A DNA stretch of 37,688 bases from a virus, in the IMG/VR virus record IMGVR_UViG_3300028774_000021, positions 1 to 37,688 of that record. The stretch is one strand, 5' to 3'. Position 1 is the stretch's first letter, and every line of letters begins with the position of its first letter. Of this stretch, positions 17,673-26,958 are shown piece after piece. The position numbers and the translations under genes were made by a program. Under the pieces are notes generated by a model that had not been told where the DNA came from, ran no database searches, and was given only the letters and a program-made list of their open reading frames with translations.

Positions 17673-19229
17673 TTATTTTGTATTTAATCTACCGTGTTTT
17701 ATCAATTGTTCTTTTCTCATAAAATATCCGAATACTTCTTTGTTTACCTTCCATTTAGACATAACTTTTTGCCAATTAGATTCGGTTATCTTTTCTTTGT
17801 TAACGCCAAAATCTATAATATTGAAGTAACTATGTCCGTCAACCCCCTCAATAAATTCGCGATACATCCCTCTAGATACTCCCAATACTGTTTTCCGAGT
17901 TATGTTGTCTTTGCTTATACTCCAATCATTTGTAACGCTATCAATGTAAAATACCTCACCTGAAGTATGCAAAACAAGAGTGCCTTTTTTATAACGACGG
18001 TCTCCATTTAACGTAATAGTTCCCCGCCGCGTGAACGGAGCATAAGCGTTGCATTCTATCAGATATTGTAAATCGGCAAAAGCAGATTGGATTGTATTAT
18101 CGTCGTTCGTTTTATTTTTGTCAGAATTAAATTTCCCCTTACCGACCCAAGTGTAGTAGTTACTTTCAACCGCTAATGGTTTAGAACCCCAAATTGATGC
18201 GTACTCCGGAAAGAATACGGCAGGAACCATAGTGGACAATTCAAATTCCCCGAGTTGAAGTTGATACTTTGGCATATATTGGTACCATGAATAAATGCCT
18301 TCTGTATTCCAATCCAAAGCAGTGGACACTATATCATCTGGATTTATTTCCAACATGGCAAGTTCCATCATATTAACAAATCCTTCTTTGTCAAGCGGCG
18401 GTTTTCGTGCTATCAAATAGTATTGGTCGCCATAAGTATCCCCGAAAAATTCCACCATAGGTTCTTGACAAACTTTATGAAAGAAATTTAATAACGAGCC
18501 TTGCTGTGAAGCTATGCTGGAATCAACCACTTGCTTATTTGAAACAGAACTGTCCATTATTAACTTCATAATTCCCCAAACTCCGGCAGCCGTTCTTAAA
18601 GAAGCAACCGTATTTTGAGGAGACACTTGTTCATCTTGTTTTTCAGTTGCGTTTTCAATTATGGTGTTTGGTATAATATTAGCTATTTTATCTGATATAG
18701 ACACAAAATCAGTTTCCCAAACCATATAGCCGCCAGGAACAGAAGTATCATATACGCCTCCCTTACCATAAACCTTATTTGTTTTTTGTATAATAAGTTT
18801 ATGATACATCAAAAAGTCTATCGGGTCTATCGGCGTGGAAATATGTCGTATCTCTAAATGCAAATGTGGCCCAGTAGAATGACCTGAATTTCCAGTCTTG
18901 CCGAGATAATCACCAATATTAACGCTTTCACCAATTCTTATTTTTGAAGATATGGAACTTAAATGGGCAAAATATATGTCCAAATAATCTCCTGCCATTA
19001 TTTCGTATCTGACAACAACATGCTTGCCGTACCCCTTTATTTCGTTAGCTATTTTCGTTATAACTCCGTTCATGGGACAAGCTATTGAAATGCCAATTGG
19101 TGTGCCAATATCTATTCCCTTATGAAATTTGTCCCCTCTCTTGGCACCGAACATGCTTGTTATCCAAAAAGTAGGATATCCAACAAGAAAATTTTTCAAA
19201 AATACGGGAGCTTGTAATATAGCACTCAT
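17673..19229 (-). CDS. M23 metallopeptidase fused to second half of baseplate hub
   Basis: A 518-residue protein. Residues 1-145 are a complete lysostaphin/M23 endopeptidase: His36-x3-Asp40 (FHKGIDIG), His89 (YFAHL) and His122-Leu-His124 (HLHLEIR), giving intact zinc ligands and catalytic His. After a linker, residues from about 215 read as the continuation of a gp27-like hub (VWGIMKLIMDSSVSNKQVVD, then GSLLNFFHKV, EFFGDTYGDQYYLIARKPP). The start overlaps the stop of the 430-aa hub ORF by one base (TAATG). The peptidase would cut peptide cross-links in the periplasm during DNA entry. The layout suggests an M23 domain inserted into an ancestral hub gene. Confidence 0.85.
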   Translation of the reverse strand: MSAILQAPVFLKNFLVGYPTFWITSMFGAKRGDKFHKGIDIGTPIGISIACPMNGVITKIANEIKGYGKHVVVRYEIMAGDYLDIYFAHLSSISSKIRIGESVNIGDYLGKTGNSGHSTGPHLHLEIRHISTPIDPIDFLMYHKLIIQKTNKVYGKGGVYDTSVPGGYMVWETDFVSISDKIANIIPNTIIENATEKQDEQVSPQNTVASLRTAAGVWGIMKLIMDSSVSNKQVVDSSIASQQGSLLNFFHKVCQEPMVEFFGDTYGDQYYLIARKPPLDKEGFVNMMELAMLEINPDDIVSTALDWNTEGIYSWYQYMPKYQLQLGEFELSTMVPAVFFPEYASIWGSKPLAVESNYYTWVGKGKFNSDKNKTNDDNTIQSAFADLQYLIECNAYAPFTRRGTITLNGDRRYKKGTLVLHTSGEVFYIDSVTNDWSISKDNITRKTVLGVSRGMYREFIEGVDGHSYFNIIDFGVNKEKITESNWQKVMSKWKVNKEVFGYFMRKEQLIKHGRLNTK

Positions 19230-20521
19230 TATTTCTTTGGTTTTAAATCTATGAATTTAGTTCTTTTATTGCCGTATGAATCAAAAACATAATTCGGCAC
19301 AACTTCTATGTTTGATAATTGAGACACAACCCCCTTCAATATATAATCCAAGTCCATATTTATTTTATTCCTGAATATGTCTATTTCAGTTGAATCTAGC
19401 CGCATTCTAAAGATAGGGTTGTTTTGAACTCCGTTTATGAAGTTTATGTCTTTTGAGTCTCCTTGTACTTCGTTAGCGAATACGGTTGATTCAGATTTTG
19501 TAGTAGACACGTTAAAGAAGAAAGACCCATCCTCAATTAAAAGCTTCATTAAGTCCCTCCCAGTGACCTCTACGTGAGCTTCTCCATTCACGTTATCGGT
19601 TACCACTCTGACGTTGTCAACCAACGCTATCATGTCGTAAACCTGCCCCGCTATTTTTGTTTCTATGTCAAAGCTGTCAGAATCAGAATTTTTGTTTTTG
19701 CGTATCTTTTCCATTTCCAATTCTTCAAAACTAATGAACAACAAGTCTTGAGAGGAAATTAACCAATTGAAGTAATTCGATTCAACTTTTGAAAAAGGAG
19801 CCTTGCTGTAAAACTCTTTGCCATTTTCGTAAAAAGATTTAGACCCAAATTCACTATCTTTAATAGCTTGATGATACATTTTATCTTTGCCGTTTACCTT
19901 AGTAAAATAATCATCGACAGCTGACATGCTTATTATAGGCAATGAAATAGTAAAGCTGCCGCCTTCGGCGGTTGAAGCGGTGTTTACACTTGTTAAATGC
20001 CTACTCAAATCTACGAACTGGCTTGACTCTGGACCAGTATATATTAATTTGTCTTTTCTTGATTCAGTAATATAGTACAAACTTTTGAACCAACCGAATA
20101 CCTGACAAGTCGGGTTTCTTTTGCTCAGCCCGCTCGCTTTGTACCCTTCATTTTGATATATTTTTTGTATTTCTTCGTGGGCAAAAGCAATAAATTTTTC
20201 ATTGTCTATTTGAAAGTTGGTTTGGCTTATGGCGAGTTCACGAGTTACTTTTGTCGGGTTTATTCTTAGATTACACGGACAAGGTAAGGTCATGTTTATG
20301 TCCAAATCGTTAACAGTCGGCCAATTCTTTTTGTTATTTTCTTTAGACCAAGCCGTCTTATCGAAAGCAGTCATTTGAGTAAATATCAAAGCACGATTAC
20401 TTTCAAAAAAATCCTTTTCTGAAATTGCGTACACGCCAGACCGTTCCTTAAAATCTTTTATGGTCTTTACGCTCGAATTGTTGTGACGTAAAAATATGTA
20501 TTTGTTGTTATCTTTTGCCAT
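19229..20521 (-). CDS. Baseplate hub protein, first half (gp27-like)
   Basis: A 430-residue protein with no enzyme motif. Signs of a hub are VEVTGRDLMKLLIEDGSFFF (about 320-340), a typical gp27/gpD-family element, and strand-rich N-terminal sequence with a cysteine pair (LPCPCNLRINP). It ends shortly after a segment (GVVSQLSNIEVVPNYVF) where hub proteins usually continue into another barrel, and that continuation is found in the next ORF after its M23 domain. The gene begins 2 bp after the tape measure, the usual order. Together the two ORFs probably form the trimeric hub that connects tube and spike. Confidence 0.72.
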   Translation of the reverse strand: MAKDNNKYIFLRHNNSSVKTIKDFKERSGVYAISEKDFFESNRALIFTQMTAFDKTAWSKENNKKNWPTVNDLDINMTLPCPCNLRINPTKVTRELAISQTNFQIDNEKFIAFAHEEIQKIYQNEGYKASGLSKRNPTCQVFGWFKSLYYITESRKDKLIYTGPESSQFVDLSRHLTSVNTASTAEGGSFTISLPIISMSAVDDYFTKVNGKDKMYHQAIKDSEFGSKSFYENGKEFYSKAPFSKVESNYFNWLISSQDLLFISFEELEMEKIRKNKNSDSDSFDIETKIAGQVYDMIALVDNVRVVTDNVNGEAHVEVTGRDLMKLLIEDGSFFFNVSTTKSESTVFANEVQGDSKDINFINGVQNNPIFRMRLDSTEIDIFRNKINMDLDYILKGVVSQLSNIEVVPNYVFDSYGNKRTKFIDLKPKK

Positions 20522-20523
20522 TG

Positions 20524-22533
20524 TTAATGTGCGCCTGCTCTACCTGTCGCTGGGGCTGAAGGAGCTGGCTTATTAGTAGTCATGTGAGTATAAATATTAG
20601 CAACAGATTCTTGTATTCCAGAAAACATTTTTGTCCACATGTCGTTCAGTTGAGTTGTGTTCTGAACCATGTTGTCTTTGAAGTTATTTGTGGCAGCTTG
20701 TTCTTCTGTAGTTTTAGTCGGGTCAGCTTTTAACAACTTACTTCCTTCCCCGCCATTAGTGAACGACTTAATCTCGGCATCTAAACGGTCAGGGGCGATG
20801 TTAGGAAATAAACTTTTCATTGTAAAATAACCTAATGTAGTATCCGTTCCGCCATTTTGGTTTTTGAGTCGTTGCAATACGGCTTGTATTAATTTTCCTT
20901 CATTTTTAGGGTCTCTTTTATCCCTATCTAATAAGTCCATCCTTCCTGCGTGCTCCGGAAATAAATCAGCCACTGAACTAAATACCAAAGCTTTCATTCG
21001 ATCGTTTTGAGGGTTTTGTATTACATCCTGAAACGAAGCCATGTCGGAGCCGACCCTCTTATCTTGAGTTATCCCTTTAACTGACGAGAATGCCGCCAAC
21101 ATATTATTTGCTACATTGTAGTTTGGTTTGTCAGACCTGTCCATGTAGCTTCCCATTACTTGTTGTTGTATGTCAAACTTTTCTTGAACCCGAGTAAAAT
21201 CATCCCCGCTTACTCCTGAACCCTTTATGCCTGATAAAACAGCTACCATGCGAGACAGAGCGTCGGTAACATTTATGCCATATCGGTCATATTGTCCGCC
21301 TTCAGTTAAAGCCCCCGATTTCATACCGAGCGATTTTTCCATCCCGTACCCTTGAATAGTTTGGTTGTACCAGTCATCAGCCGTTCCCCTTGCTCTTATT
21401 CTATCCGCGGCTAGACCTCCAAATTCTCCTCTATCCATACCAAACCCGACATACCTTTCGCCTAATTCACCGTCAGTGTCCATCGCATTCTTCAAATAAT
21501 CCCAAGACTCTCCGCCGCTTCTACCGCCAGTAGCTGCATTCATGCCCGCTAAACTCAATAACCCCTTATTAGATTCACGACCGCTACCCATAGTTCCAAT
21601 CAAAGCTGCCGCGATTCCTACTACCGCATTCATTTTCATGGCCATTTGAGCACTCATTCCGGCTATTGAAGAAACTCCCATAGAAGCCCCCATCATCATC
21701 TCGGGTATGCTTCCAGAAGTAGCCCCGTTAACAAGCGACGTCATCCCCTGAGCCCCCATCAATGTTCGGTCAAATACTGGATTAGCTTTGTTGCCACCCA
21801 TTGCTCCAGCTATCTTGCCGTCGTATTCTTCAACGCGTTTTTGAGCAGCTGCTGCTTCTTCGGCTGTCATAGCGTTATCTCTGTCATGCATGGCATCTTT
21901 TCTGCCTTCACGCATTTTATTCAAAAACGAGTTGGGGTCTGTACCTCCCCTACCGCTCGTTATTTCGTCGGTCAAAGCCCTTATCGCTTCGGCTAAATCT
22001 GCTTCAGCATTTTTCTTTTCTGCTGATTCTTCAGAGTTTATTTGTTCGTCTTCTTTGTCGTACTTTTTCCCTATTTTTTCGTACTCGCCTTCTCTTAACC
22101 TTTCATATTGTTGGTCAATATTTTTTCTATGTAGTGGGTCATTTTGATACGCCCCGTCCATAGTTGCTATACGTTTTGCTTTTTCAATCTCAACTTGTTT
22201 GTCGATACTGTCGTAATCGCTGCCCATGCGACTTTGCATATCAGCGCGACGAGCGTTGTATTTATCGGATATGTCTTGGCTGGTACGTTCAGACTCCATC
22301 TTCTTCACGTTCTCTATGGCTTCTTTTGTTCCCATACCTCGTTGTTGCTGAATCTCATTACGAACTTCATCTATCAAACGAGTATCAGGTGCCAAAGAAC
22401 CTCTAGAATCACGATAATCTGCAGTTCCGTCTTGACCTATTCTACCGCTATCAGGCAAACCGCTACCGACAGAATCAATCTCTTGTTTTAGCTGTTCAGC
22501 ATTACCCCGTATATTTACAACCACGTCTCCCAT
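20524..22533 (-). CDS. Tail tape measure protein
   Basis: A 669-residue protein, largest in the tail block before the baseplate. Residues 55-245 are highly charged helix/coiled coil; residues 265-316 are a Met-, Ala- and Gly-rich hydrophobic stretch (MMMGASMGVSSIAG, NAVVGIAAALIGTMG), as in tape measures that insert into the membrane; the C-terminal half is polar. Using the general rule of about 1.5 Angstrom per residue, the tail would be around 100 nm. The start overlaps the stop of the upstream chaperone ORF by one base. No lytic domain was seen within it. Confidence 0.82.
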   Translation of the reverse strand: MGDVVVNIRGNAEQLKQEIDSVGSGLPDSGRIGQDGTADYRDSRGSLAPDTRLIDEVRNEIQQQRGMGTKEAIENVKKMESERTSQDISDKYNARRADMQSRMGSDYDSIDKQVEIEKAKRIATMDGAYQNDPLHRKNIDQQYERLREGEYEKIGKKYDKEDEQINSEESAEKKNAEADLAEAIRALTDEITSGRGGTDPNSFLNKMREGRKDAMHDRDNAMTAEEAAAAQKRVEEYDGKIAGAMGGNKANPVFDRTLMGAQGMTSLVNGATSGSIPEMMMGASMGVSSIAGMSAQMAMKMNAVVGIAAALIGTMGSGRESNKGLLSLAGMNAATGGRSGGESWDYLKNAMDTDGELGERYVGFGMDRGEFGGLAADRIRARGTADDWYNQTIQGYGMEKSLGMKSGALTEGGQYDRYGINVTDALSRMVAVLSGIKGSGVSGDDFTRVQEKFDIQQQVMGSYMDRSDKPNYNVANNMLAAFSSVKGITQDKRVGSDMASFQDVIQNPQNDRMKALVFSSVADLFPEHAGRMDLLDRDKRDPKNEGKLIQAVLQRLKNQNGGTDTTLGYFTMKSLFPNIAPDRLDAEIKSFTNGGEGSKLLKADPTKTTEEQAATNNFKDNMVQNTTQLNDMWTKMFSGIQESVANIYTHMTTNKPAPSAPATGRAGAH

Positions 22534-22865
22534 TATTCTTCTTTTTTATCAAATTCAGAGTAGTCTAAATTGTCAAATGCCTCATCAATTTCGGCTTGAC
22601 TTAAAGCATTTCCGTCTTTGTTTTCATAATAACCTACCGATTCATAATCTTTATCGCTTACATCGTTGGATTTAGATGCCTTCTTGTTGATATCTAACTC
22701 TTCTTGATAGTCTATAAGCATATCAATAAAATTCATTTCTCGGTGCGCTTTGGAACCAAATGGCACATTATATTTCTTTCTCCACCAATAATCTATGGGG
22801 AATGAATGCCATTGTTCTAAAAACTCACTCGCTTTCCTTCTCAGTGTCTTTTGTTGCTGGAACAT
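22533..22865 (-). CDS. Tail assembly chaperone, second (overlapping) ORF
   Basis: A 110-residue protein if started at the ATG at 22865-22863. It overlaps the preceding chaperone ORF by 41 bp in a different frame, and its open frame extends without stop up to 22940. Contents are a basic helix (MFQQQKTLRRKASEFLEQW), SFPIDYWWRKKYNVPFGS and an acidic tail. The WWRKKYNVPFGS segment is a pattern I recognise from T-type tail chaperones. Gene order (tube, chaperone, overlapping ORF, tape measure) is that of lambda G/GT. Relative to the first ORF the frame is +1 (equivalently -2), so frameshift fusion is possible, but an internal start is also available. Confidence 0.72.
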   Translation of the reverse strand: MFQQQKTLRRKASEFLEQWHSFPIDYWWRKKYNVPFGSKAHREMNFIDMLIDYQEELDINKKASKSNDVSDKDYESVGYYENKDGNALSQAEIDEAFDNLDYSEFDKKEE

Positions 22866-23214
22866 CTGGCTCGCTAGATAAATAAAGTTCTTTTGAAACT
22901 GATTCGTACCAAGGCAATAATTGCTGTTTGTAAAAACCAATTAGCTCTTTAGCGTCCAAAGGATCCATTTTAGTATAATCTTCCAACTCCAACATACGTT
23001 TTACCTTCGGGCAAAGCACTTGAATAAATACTATCGCGTCTACTAAATCTAATGCTAAATACATTGATTTAATTCCGGAAGCCGACATTGAGCCGTAACG
23101 GTTATTGGTCAATGCTAACTTCATTGATTCCATGTCAAGAAGTTGTCCCACGTTGGGGAATTTTACAATTAGCTTTTCGCCTTTGAATATACAGGCGTGT
23201 TCTTTTTCAATCAT
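22825..23214 (-). CDS. Tail assembly chaperone, first ORF (G-like)
   Basis: A 129-residue acidic protein. I chose the ATG at 23214 (MIEKEHACIF); the frame also opens three codons earlier at a TTG, which is less likely. It has short strands (ACIFKGEKLIVKFP) followed by helices, and ends in a Glu-rich tail. It lies between the tube gene and the tape measure, where tail chaperones that bind the tape measure are encoded. A terminator at 23250-23274 lies just upstream, so its expression would depend on readthrough from the tube transcript or a local promoter. Confidence 0.7.
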   Translation of the reverse strand: MIEKEHACIFKGEKLIVKFPNVGQLLDMESMKLALTNNRYGSMSASGIKSMYLALDLVDAIVFIQVLCPKVKRMLELEDYTKMDPLDAKELIGFYKQQLLPWYESVSKELYLSSEPDVPATKDTEKESE

Positions 23215-23249
23215 GATTTTCAATTTTTACGTTTATTTATAAAACAAAA

Positions 23250-23274
23250 AGGTACTCCGTTTTGCAGAGTACCT
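23250..23274 (-). terminator. Terminator hairpin after the tail tube gene
   Basis: Eight-bp perfect stem (AGGTACTC at 23250-23257 with GAGTACCT at 23267-23274) and a 9-nt loop. On the minus strand the stem is followed by a T-run (TTTTTGTTTT). It lies 21 bp past the tube stop and would trim transcripts that carry sheath and tube, reducing the downstream chaperone and tape measure messages. Confidence 0.85.
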
Positions 23275-23295
23275 CTTTTAATAGTTGATTTCACA

Positions 23296-23799
23296 CTAAA
23301 CGACGCCGTTGAACAAAATTGGTTCAAGATACTCAAACTCAGTATCACGTCCTGAAATTTGCCCTTCTTGGATATCAAATCCTTCACGGGTGACAAAGGC
23401 AGCGTTGATTTTAGCAAACGTTTCAAACTTTGCTTTAATTTGCCCTGTTTTTATATCAATAGCCCCGTCTTTCACCTTTCGCATTATAGCTATTTCCAGC
23501 CCTTCTTCTTGCAGAAGCAATGCGTTTGTCCAGTCTTCGATGGAAGCTGAATTACGAAAACTTCCCCTGACCATTTTATTAGCCAGAAGATTGAAATTGA
23601 TAGTGTACGAGGAGCAAGATAAAGAACCGCTCCATTCTACTGGAGGAAGTTCATCTGGGTTGAACCGACCTATACCCGTAACCTTGCTTCGGCGGATATT
23701 TTCAGTAACTCGAACGCTTTTCATTTTACCGATAGTTATCCCATCGATTTGTATGATTGCGATTGGCGCCGTCATTACCTTTTCGTTTTTATTAGCCAT
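23296..23799 (-). CDS. Tail tube protein
   Basis: A 167-residue protein of the size and beta pattern of contractile-tail tube subunits (IAIIQIDGITIGKMKSVRV, then WSGSLSCSSYTINFN, and a C-terminal EGQISGRDTEFEYLEPIL). It directly follows the sheath gene, as tube genes do, and is followed by a terminator. It forms the inner hexameric tube through which DNA passes. Start ATG at 23799 is preceded by a very A-rich leader. Confidence 0.85.
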   Translation of the reverse strand: MANKNEKVMTAPIAIIQIDGITIGKMKSVRVTENIRRSKVTGIGRFNPDELPPVEWSGSLSCSSYTINFNLLANKMVRGSFRNSASIEDWTNALLLQEEGLEIAIMRKVKDGAIDIKTGQIKAKFETFAKINAAFVTREGFDIQEGQISGRDTEFEYLEPILFNGVV

Positions 23800-23834
23800 G
23801 ATTGTATATTTTTTAATTTTTTTTTTTGTTTATA
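23800..23834 (-). promoter_or_regulatory. A-rich translation leader of tail tube gene
   Basis: The short gap upstream of the tube start reads, on the minus strand, as poly-A interrupted by a few T bases (an uninterrupted A-run of 11 lies within it) and has no Shine-Dalgarno motif. This kind of leader is characteristic of efficient initiation in Bacteroidota, and similar ones precede the capsid gene and the 113-aa gene. Confidence 0.45.
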
Positions 23835-25448
23835 TTATACTGTGAAATCAAGCATATTTCCCACAAAGAACATCTTGTTGTTCGGTACGTTTGGCACAAA
23901 ATCGTAAGTAATGAAGAAGTCACCATTAACAGCCGTAACCTTAACATTTTTCCAAGTGATAATCAAGTTGTCATTTCCTGGTCTAGCAACTCTTGAAGCC
24001 AATTTGGTTTCAGTAAAGTTCTTCAAACTTTCTGGAGAGGCTTGTGCTACAGTATCGCCAGTGAACCGAGCGGCTGCGTCAATGATAAGTTCTTTATTCA
24101 GTTGAGCCTTGATAAGCGCGATTGATAACTCCAGACTTTCTCCATCGTCAGCGATAGTCTTTAAGTTGTCTTGTATCGTAGTGACACCTTGATTGATGCA
24201 CCAGTACCCGTTCACGTTACGAACGTGCATAATACCCGCTTGTAAAGCATCCACCCGTTCTTGCTTTTTCAAATCATAAACGAAGTTTTTGTAGCCAATC
24301 CGTTTAAAAGTCAATGGAGTTTGAGGAGCAAGGCTCGCATTTAAACCTATGACTGAAGCTGCAAGGTAAATTGACGGAAGGCTTTTATTCCCGTTTTTAT
24401 CTTTTCGCACTTCTTCGGGGGAACCATGAACTGTCACAACTTGTTCGTCGTTATAATATTTTGCAATTGCTTCGGAAGTTCCAGCTTCTCCAAATAAGTC
24501 GTCGTCTTTTTCACCGCCGCCGATTACCATGAACTGAGTAAACTTCGCATCATTCTTCAAAAATGCATGCAATAAACCATTTGTGGCGGTGTCAGTTCCG
24601 TTTACTCCATATTTATCGCATAAAAAGAATGTTACGTCCAATTCTGTAATTGCCTCAAGAACGGCTTGATATTCATTGTCTGTCAAGAATGAAGTAGTTC
24701 CTCCTACAAAAAGAGCTTGTGGCCAAGCAGCAAGAGAGCCATCCAATAACGAGTTAGGAGTTACTACGAAATTAGCCATCATTACTTTGTTACCGATAGC
24801 CCAAGAATACATATCTCCTATGGTTCGACATCCAGGACTTTCGACCAGTAATGCAGGAGCAGAATTAGCATAAGATTTCGTTCCGTACGCTTCTCCGTCT
24901 TTGTCATTTCCAGTCCAAGTTCCCTTGTATATTTGTAATTTGAACGCCCCGTTTACGCTACCAGATATGATTTTAGCAGCATACCCAGTTTTCAATATGC
25001 CTGATTGCATATCTATGACCCCGTTGCCTGCTATTCCTTCATTTTTACAAGTTAAAGTTATGTCTCCTTTGGTGCCCATAGTTAAAACTATGTTTGCTGG
25101 AGTGGTCGTGGCGGCACGTGTGTAATACAACTTTGGTATTCCGACAGAACCTTCTATTGGCATAAACAGCTTCTTGGCCACATCGGCAAGAGGTCCCCCG
25201 TTAACGAATGCGGAGAAATCTTCCCAAGCAGTAAATTCATATACCGCTTTTACCCCTTTTGATATGGTTCCTTTTATTCCGGAACCGCCTGAGAACTCAA
25301 CGCCACCTGATAAGCTTAATCCCGTATCTATAATCATAGCGTTGCCAAAATTAGCAACATTCGCTACCGATGTAGGATTATAGACCGTTGCGGCATAACT
25401 TCCTGGTTCTATGCAGTTCTTGCCCTGAAAATTAACAACTGTACTCAT
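23835..25448 (-). CDS. Contractile tail sheath protein
   Basis: A 537-residue protein. The N-terminus (GKNCIEPGSYAATVYNPT) is the usual sheath start with a Pro-Gly-x-Tyr turn. The C-terminal third has the conserved sheath fold layout: ALQAGIMHVRNVNGYWCINQG followed by TTIQDN, the helix IALIKAQLNKELIID, and a terminal beta pair (NLIITWKNVKV, GDFFITYDFVPN). The central ~250 residues are a variable protruding domain. It forms the outer sheath that contracts to drive the tube through the envelope. Followed immediately by the tube gene. Confidence 0.88.
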   Translation of the reverse strand: MSTVVNFQGKNCIEPGSYAATVYNPTSVANVANFGNAMIIDTGLSLSGGVEFSGGSGIKGTISKGVKAVYEFTAWEDFSAFVNGGPLADVAKKLFMPIEGSVGIPKLYYTRAATTTPANIVLTMGTKGDITLTCKNEGIAGNGVIDMQSGILKTGYAAKIISGSVNGAFKLQIYKGTWTGNDKDGEAYGTKSYANSAPALLVESPGCRTIGDMYSWAIGNKVMMANFVVTPNSLLDGSLAAWPQALFVGGTTSFLTDNEYQAVLEAITELDVTFFLCDKYGVNGTDTATNGLLHAFLKNDAKFTQFMVIGGGEKDDDLFGEAGTSEAIAKYYNDEQVVTVHGSPEEVRKDKNGNKSLPSIYLAASVIGLNASLAPQTPLTFKRIGYKNFVYDLKKQERVDALQAGIMHVRNVNGYWCINQGVTTIQDNLKTIADDGESLELSIALIKAQLNKELIIDAAARFTGDTVAQASPESLKNFTETKLASRVARPGNDNLIITWKNVKVTAVNGDFFITYDFVPNVPNNKMFFVGNMLDFTV

Positions 25449-25468
25449 AATTATAATTTTTATTTTGT

Positions 25469-26158
25469 TTATATTACTACTTGTTCAAACATCTTACCTT
25501 TAAATACGAAGTTTTTTATCACTTCATCGCACACTGTTTTTGGAACGGTTAATTCATATTTGAAAGATAAATTTAGTACCTTATGGAATACTGCTACTGG
25601 TATTAAATCGTCTTGCATCATTACATCATTTCCGGATATTTTTGGCAACCTCAACCCCAAAAGTTCCAAGTGCGGGGATAATATAAGCAACATTGATTTT
25701 AATACATTATAAACCACTGAAACTTCGCTGGAGTTATCGCCTGATATCATGATTTGATAATTACTTTCCATCATTTGCGTAAGCGTTTCTCTTTTTATTT
25801 CGTTGCCTACTGAGTCGGTTTCTGTTTCAGTGATATAACCTTCACCAAGACCTATTGAACTATCGCAAGATGATTCGGCGGGCAACATTATATGCAACGA
25901 TAAATCTTTTGCTACTTGAAAATTGTACCCAAAATTAACGCTTAAAAATTGAGTTTTTGAAAATATCCTTTTTGCTTGTTCAAAGTAATTATAGTTGTTT
26001 AATCTAATCGGTTGCCCGTCCGAATTTTCTCCGAGCATTCGGTACAATATACTTTTTTTAGAATCGGCTACATTTTCAACAATATCGTCCTTCAATACCT
26101 TTTTTATAGTTTCAAGAGTGTTGTAAATTATTATTTCTGGAATTGTTATTGCGTTCAT
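25469..26158 (-). CDS. Tail completion / sheath terminator-like protein
   Basis: A 229-residue protein starting at the ATG at 26158, which overlaps the previous stop by 4 bp (ATGA). The frame opens 37 codons further upstream but that extension lies inside the previous gene and is rich in Arg/Asn, so I rejected it. It has a helical N-terminus (IPEIIIYNTLETIKKVLKD) and a beta-rich centre, and sits just upstream of the sheath, where gp15- or gp3-type tail terminators are encoded. The role is inferred from position. Confidence 0.62.
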   Translation of the reverse strand: MNAITIPEIIIYNTLETIKKVLKDDIVENVADSKKSILYRMLGENSDGQPIRLNNYNYFEQAKRIFSKTQFLSVNFGYNFQVAKDLSLHIMLPAESSCDSSIGLGEGYITETETDSVGNEIKRETLTQMMESNYQIMISGDNSSEVSVVYNVLKSMLLILSPHLELLGLRLPKISGNDVMMQDDLIPVAVFHKVLNLSFKYELTVPKTVCDEVIKNFVFKGKMFEQVVI

Positions 26159-26958
26159 AATGTTGCGTCTAAATATTTCATAGATTCGTTGTTCACTATT
26201 GTGTCTACGTCGGTTATTTGAATAGCTTCTTCTGACAAATGCAAAGCTTTTAGCCCCTTGTGTATCCAACTCATTGGGTCTGAATTTGAACTCACGCGTC
26301 TGAACGTTCCGTACGTATTTTGAGTTGAATTAGCGTAAACCCCAGTCCTCTTACCTAACCCATCATACAAAGAATTTTTGTGTTGGTACTCGGCGAATAA
26401 TATTGCTGAAGATTTAGGAGCCGTTATTTCTGCTCTTGATTGCGGAATATTATATGGGGATGGAACGCTTGAGGCAGGGAGTTGTTCACCTTTAGATTGC
26501 TTCAGTACTAAATCGTAAACCTCTTGAGGTATTTGTCCAGCAAACCCCGCCATCCCTAATGTCCCCGGCACTCCAATACGGAATGGGATTGTCAGATACC
26601 AACCAGCTGGTTTTATCATCATCCCCTTTTTGTTATAAACGGGAACTGTGTTTTTAATCTTAGCTGATTTCATGAACCCCGCTTTCATGTCAAAAGCGGA
26701 AGCTCCGTTCTCCAACATAGTAGGCATAACCCCTGTTAAGACTATTTGCTTTTCAAACCTTCCTTTATCTACTTTGTGCAGGTTTTGAAGATATTCAGGA
26801 AGTGTGGATTTTAGATTTTGTTTAGCCAAAGATACCCAATTAAGATATACGGCTGCGGCGACTTCGTTAACGCATATTTCCGTTAACAAATTTATATCGG
26901 TAGCACATAAACCGAATTGATTTTTTAACCCAGTTAAATCTAATTCTATCGGTTTCAT
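26155..26958 (-). CDS. Neck / tail-completion protein
   Basis: A 267-residue protein whose C-terminal half has RAEITAPKSSAILFAEYQHK, a basic strand (TFRRVSSNSDPMSWIHKGLKA) and a terminal helix, a pattern seen in head-tail joining proteins of the gp10/gp14 type. The N-terminal half is helical. It overlaps its neighbours by 4 bp on both sides and lies between the zinc-finger neck protein and the presumed tail terminator. Confidence 0.6.
   Translation of the reverse strand: MKPIELDLTGLKNQFGLCATDINLLTEICVNEVAAAVYLNWVSLAKQNLKSTLPEYLQNLHKVDKGRFEKQIVLTGVMPTMLENGASAFDMKAGFMKSAKIKNTVPVYNKKGMMIKPAGWYLTIPFRIGVPGTLGMAGFAGQIPQEVYDLVLKQSKGEQLPASSVPSPYNIPQSRAEITAPKSSAILFAEYQHKNSLYDGLGKRTGVYANSTQNTYGTFRRVSSNSDPMSWIHKGLKALHLSEEAIQITDVDTIVNNESMKYLDATL

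Noticed and set aside
23215-23223. TTG start three codons upstream of the first tail chaperone ORF
   Set aside because: An ATG at 23214 is available with a good A-rich leader.
23309-23845. Plus-strand open frame of 178 codons
   Set aside because: Lies antisense across the well-supported tail tube gene and has no family features; all supported genes are on the minus strand.
26159-26269. N-terminal extension of the 25469 gene
   Set aside because: The extra 37 codons lie inside the preceding gene and are rich in Arg and Asn; the ATG at 26158 gives a standard ATGA overlap.
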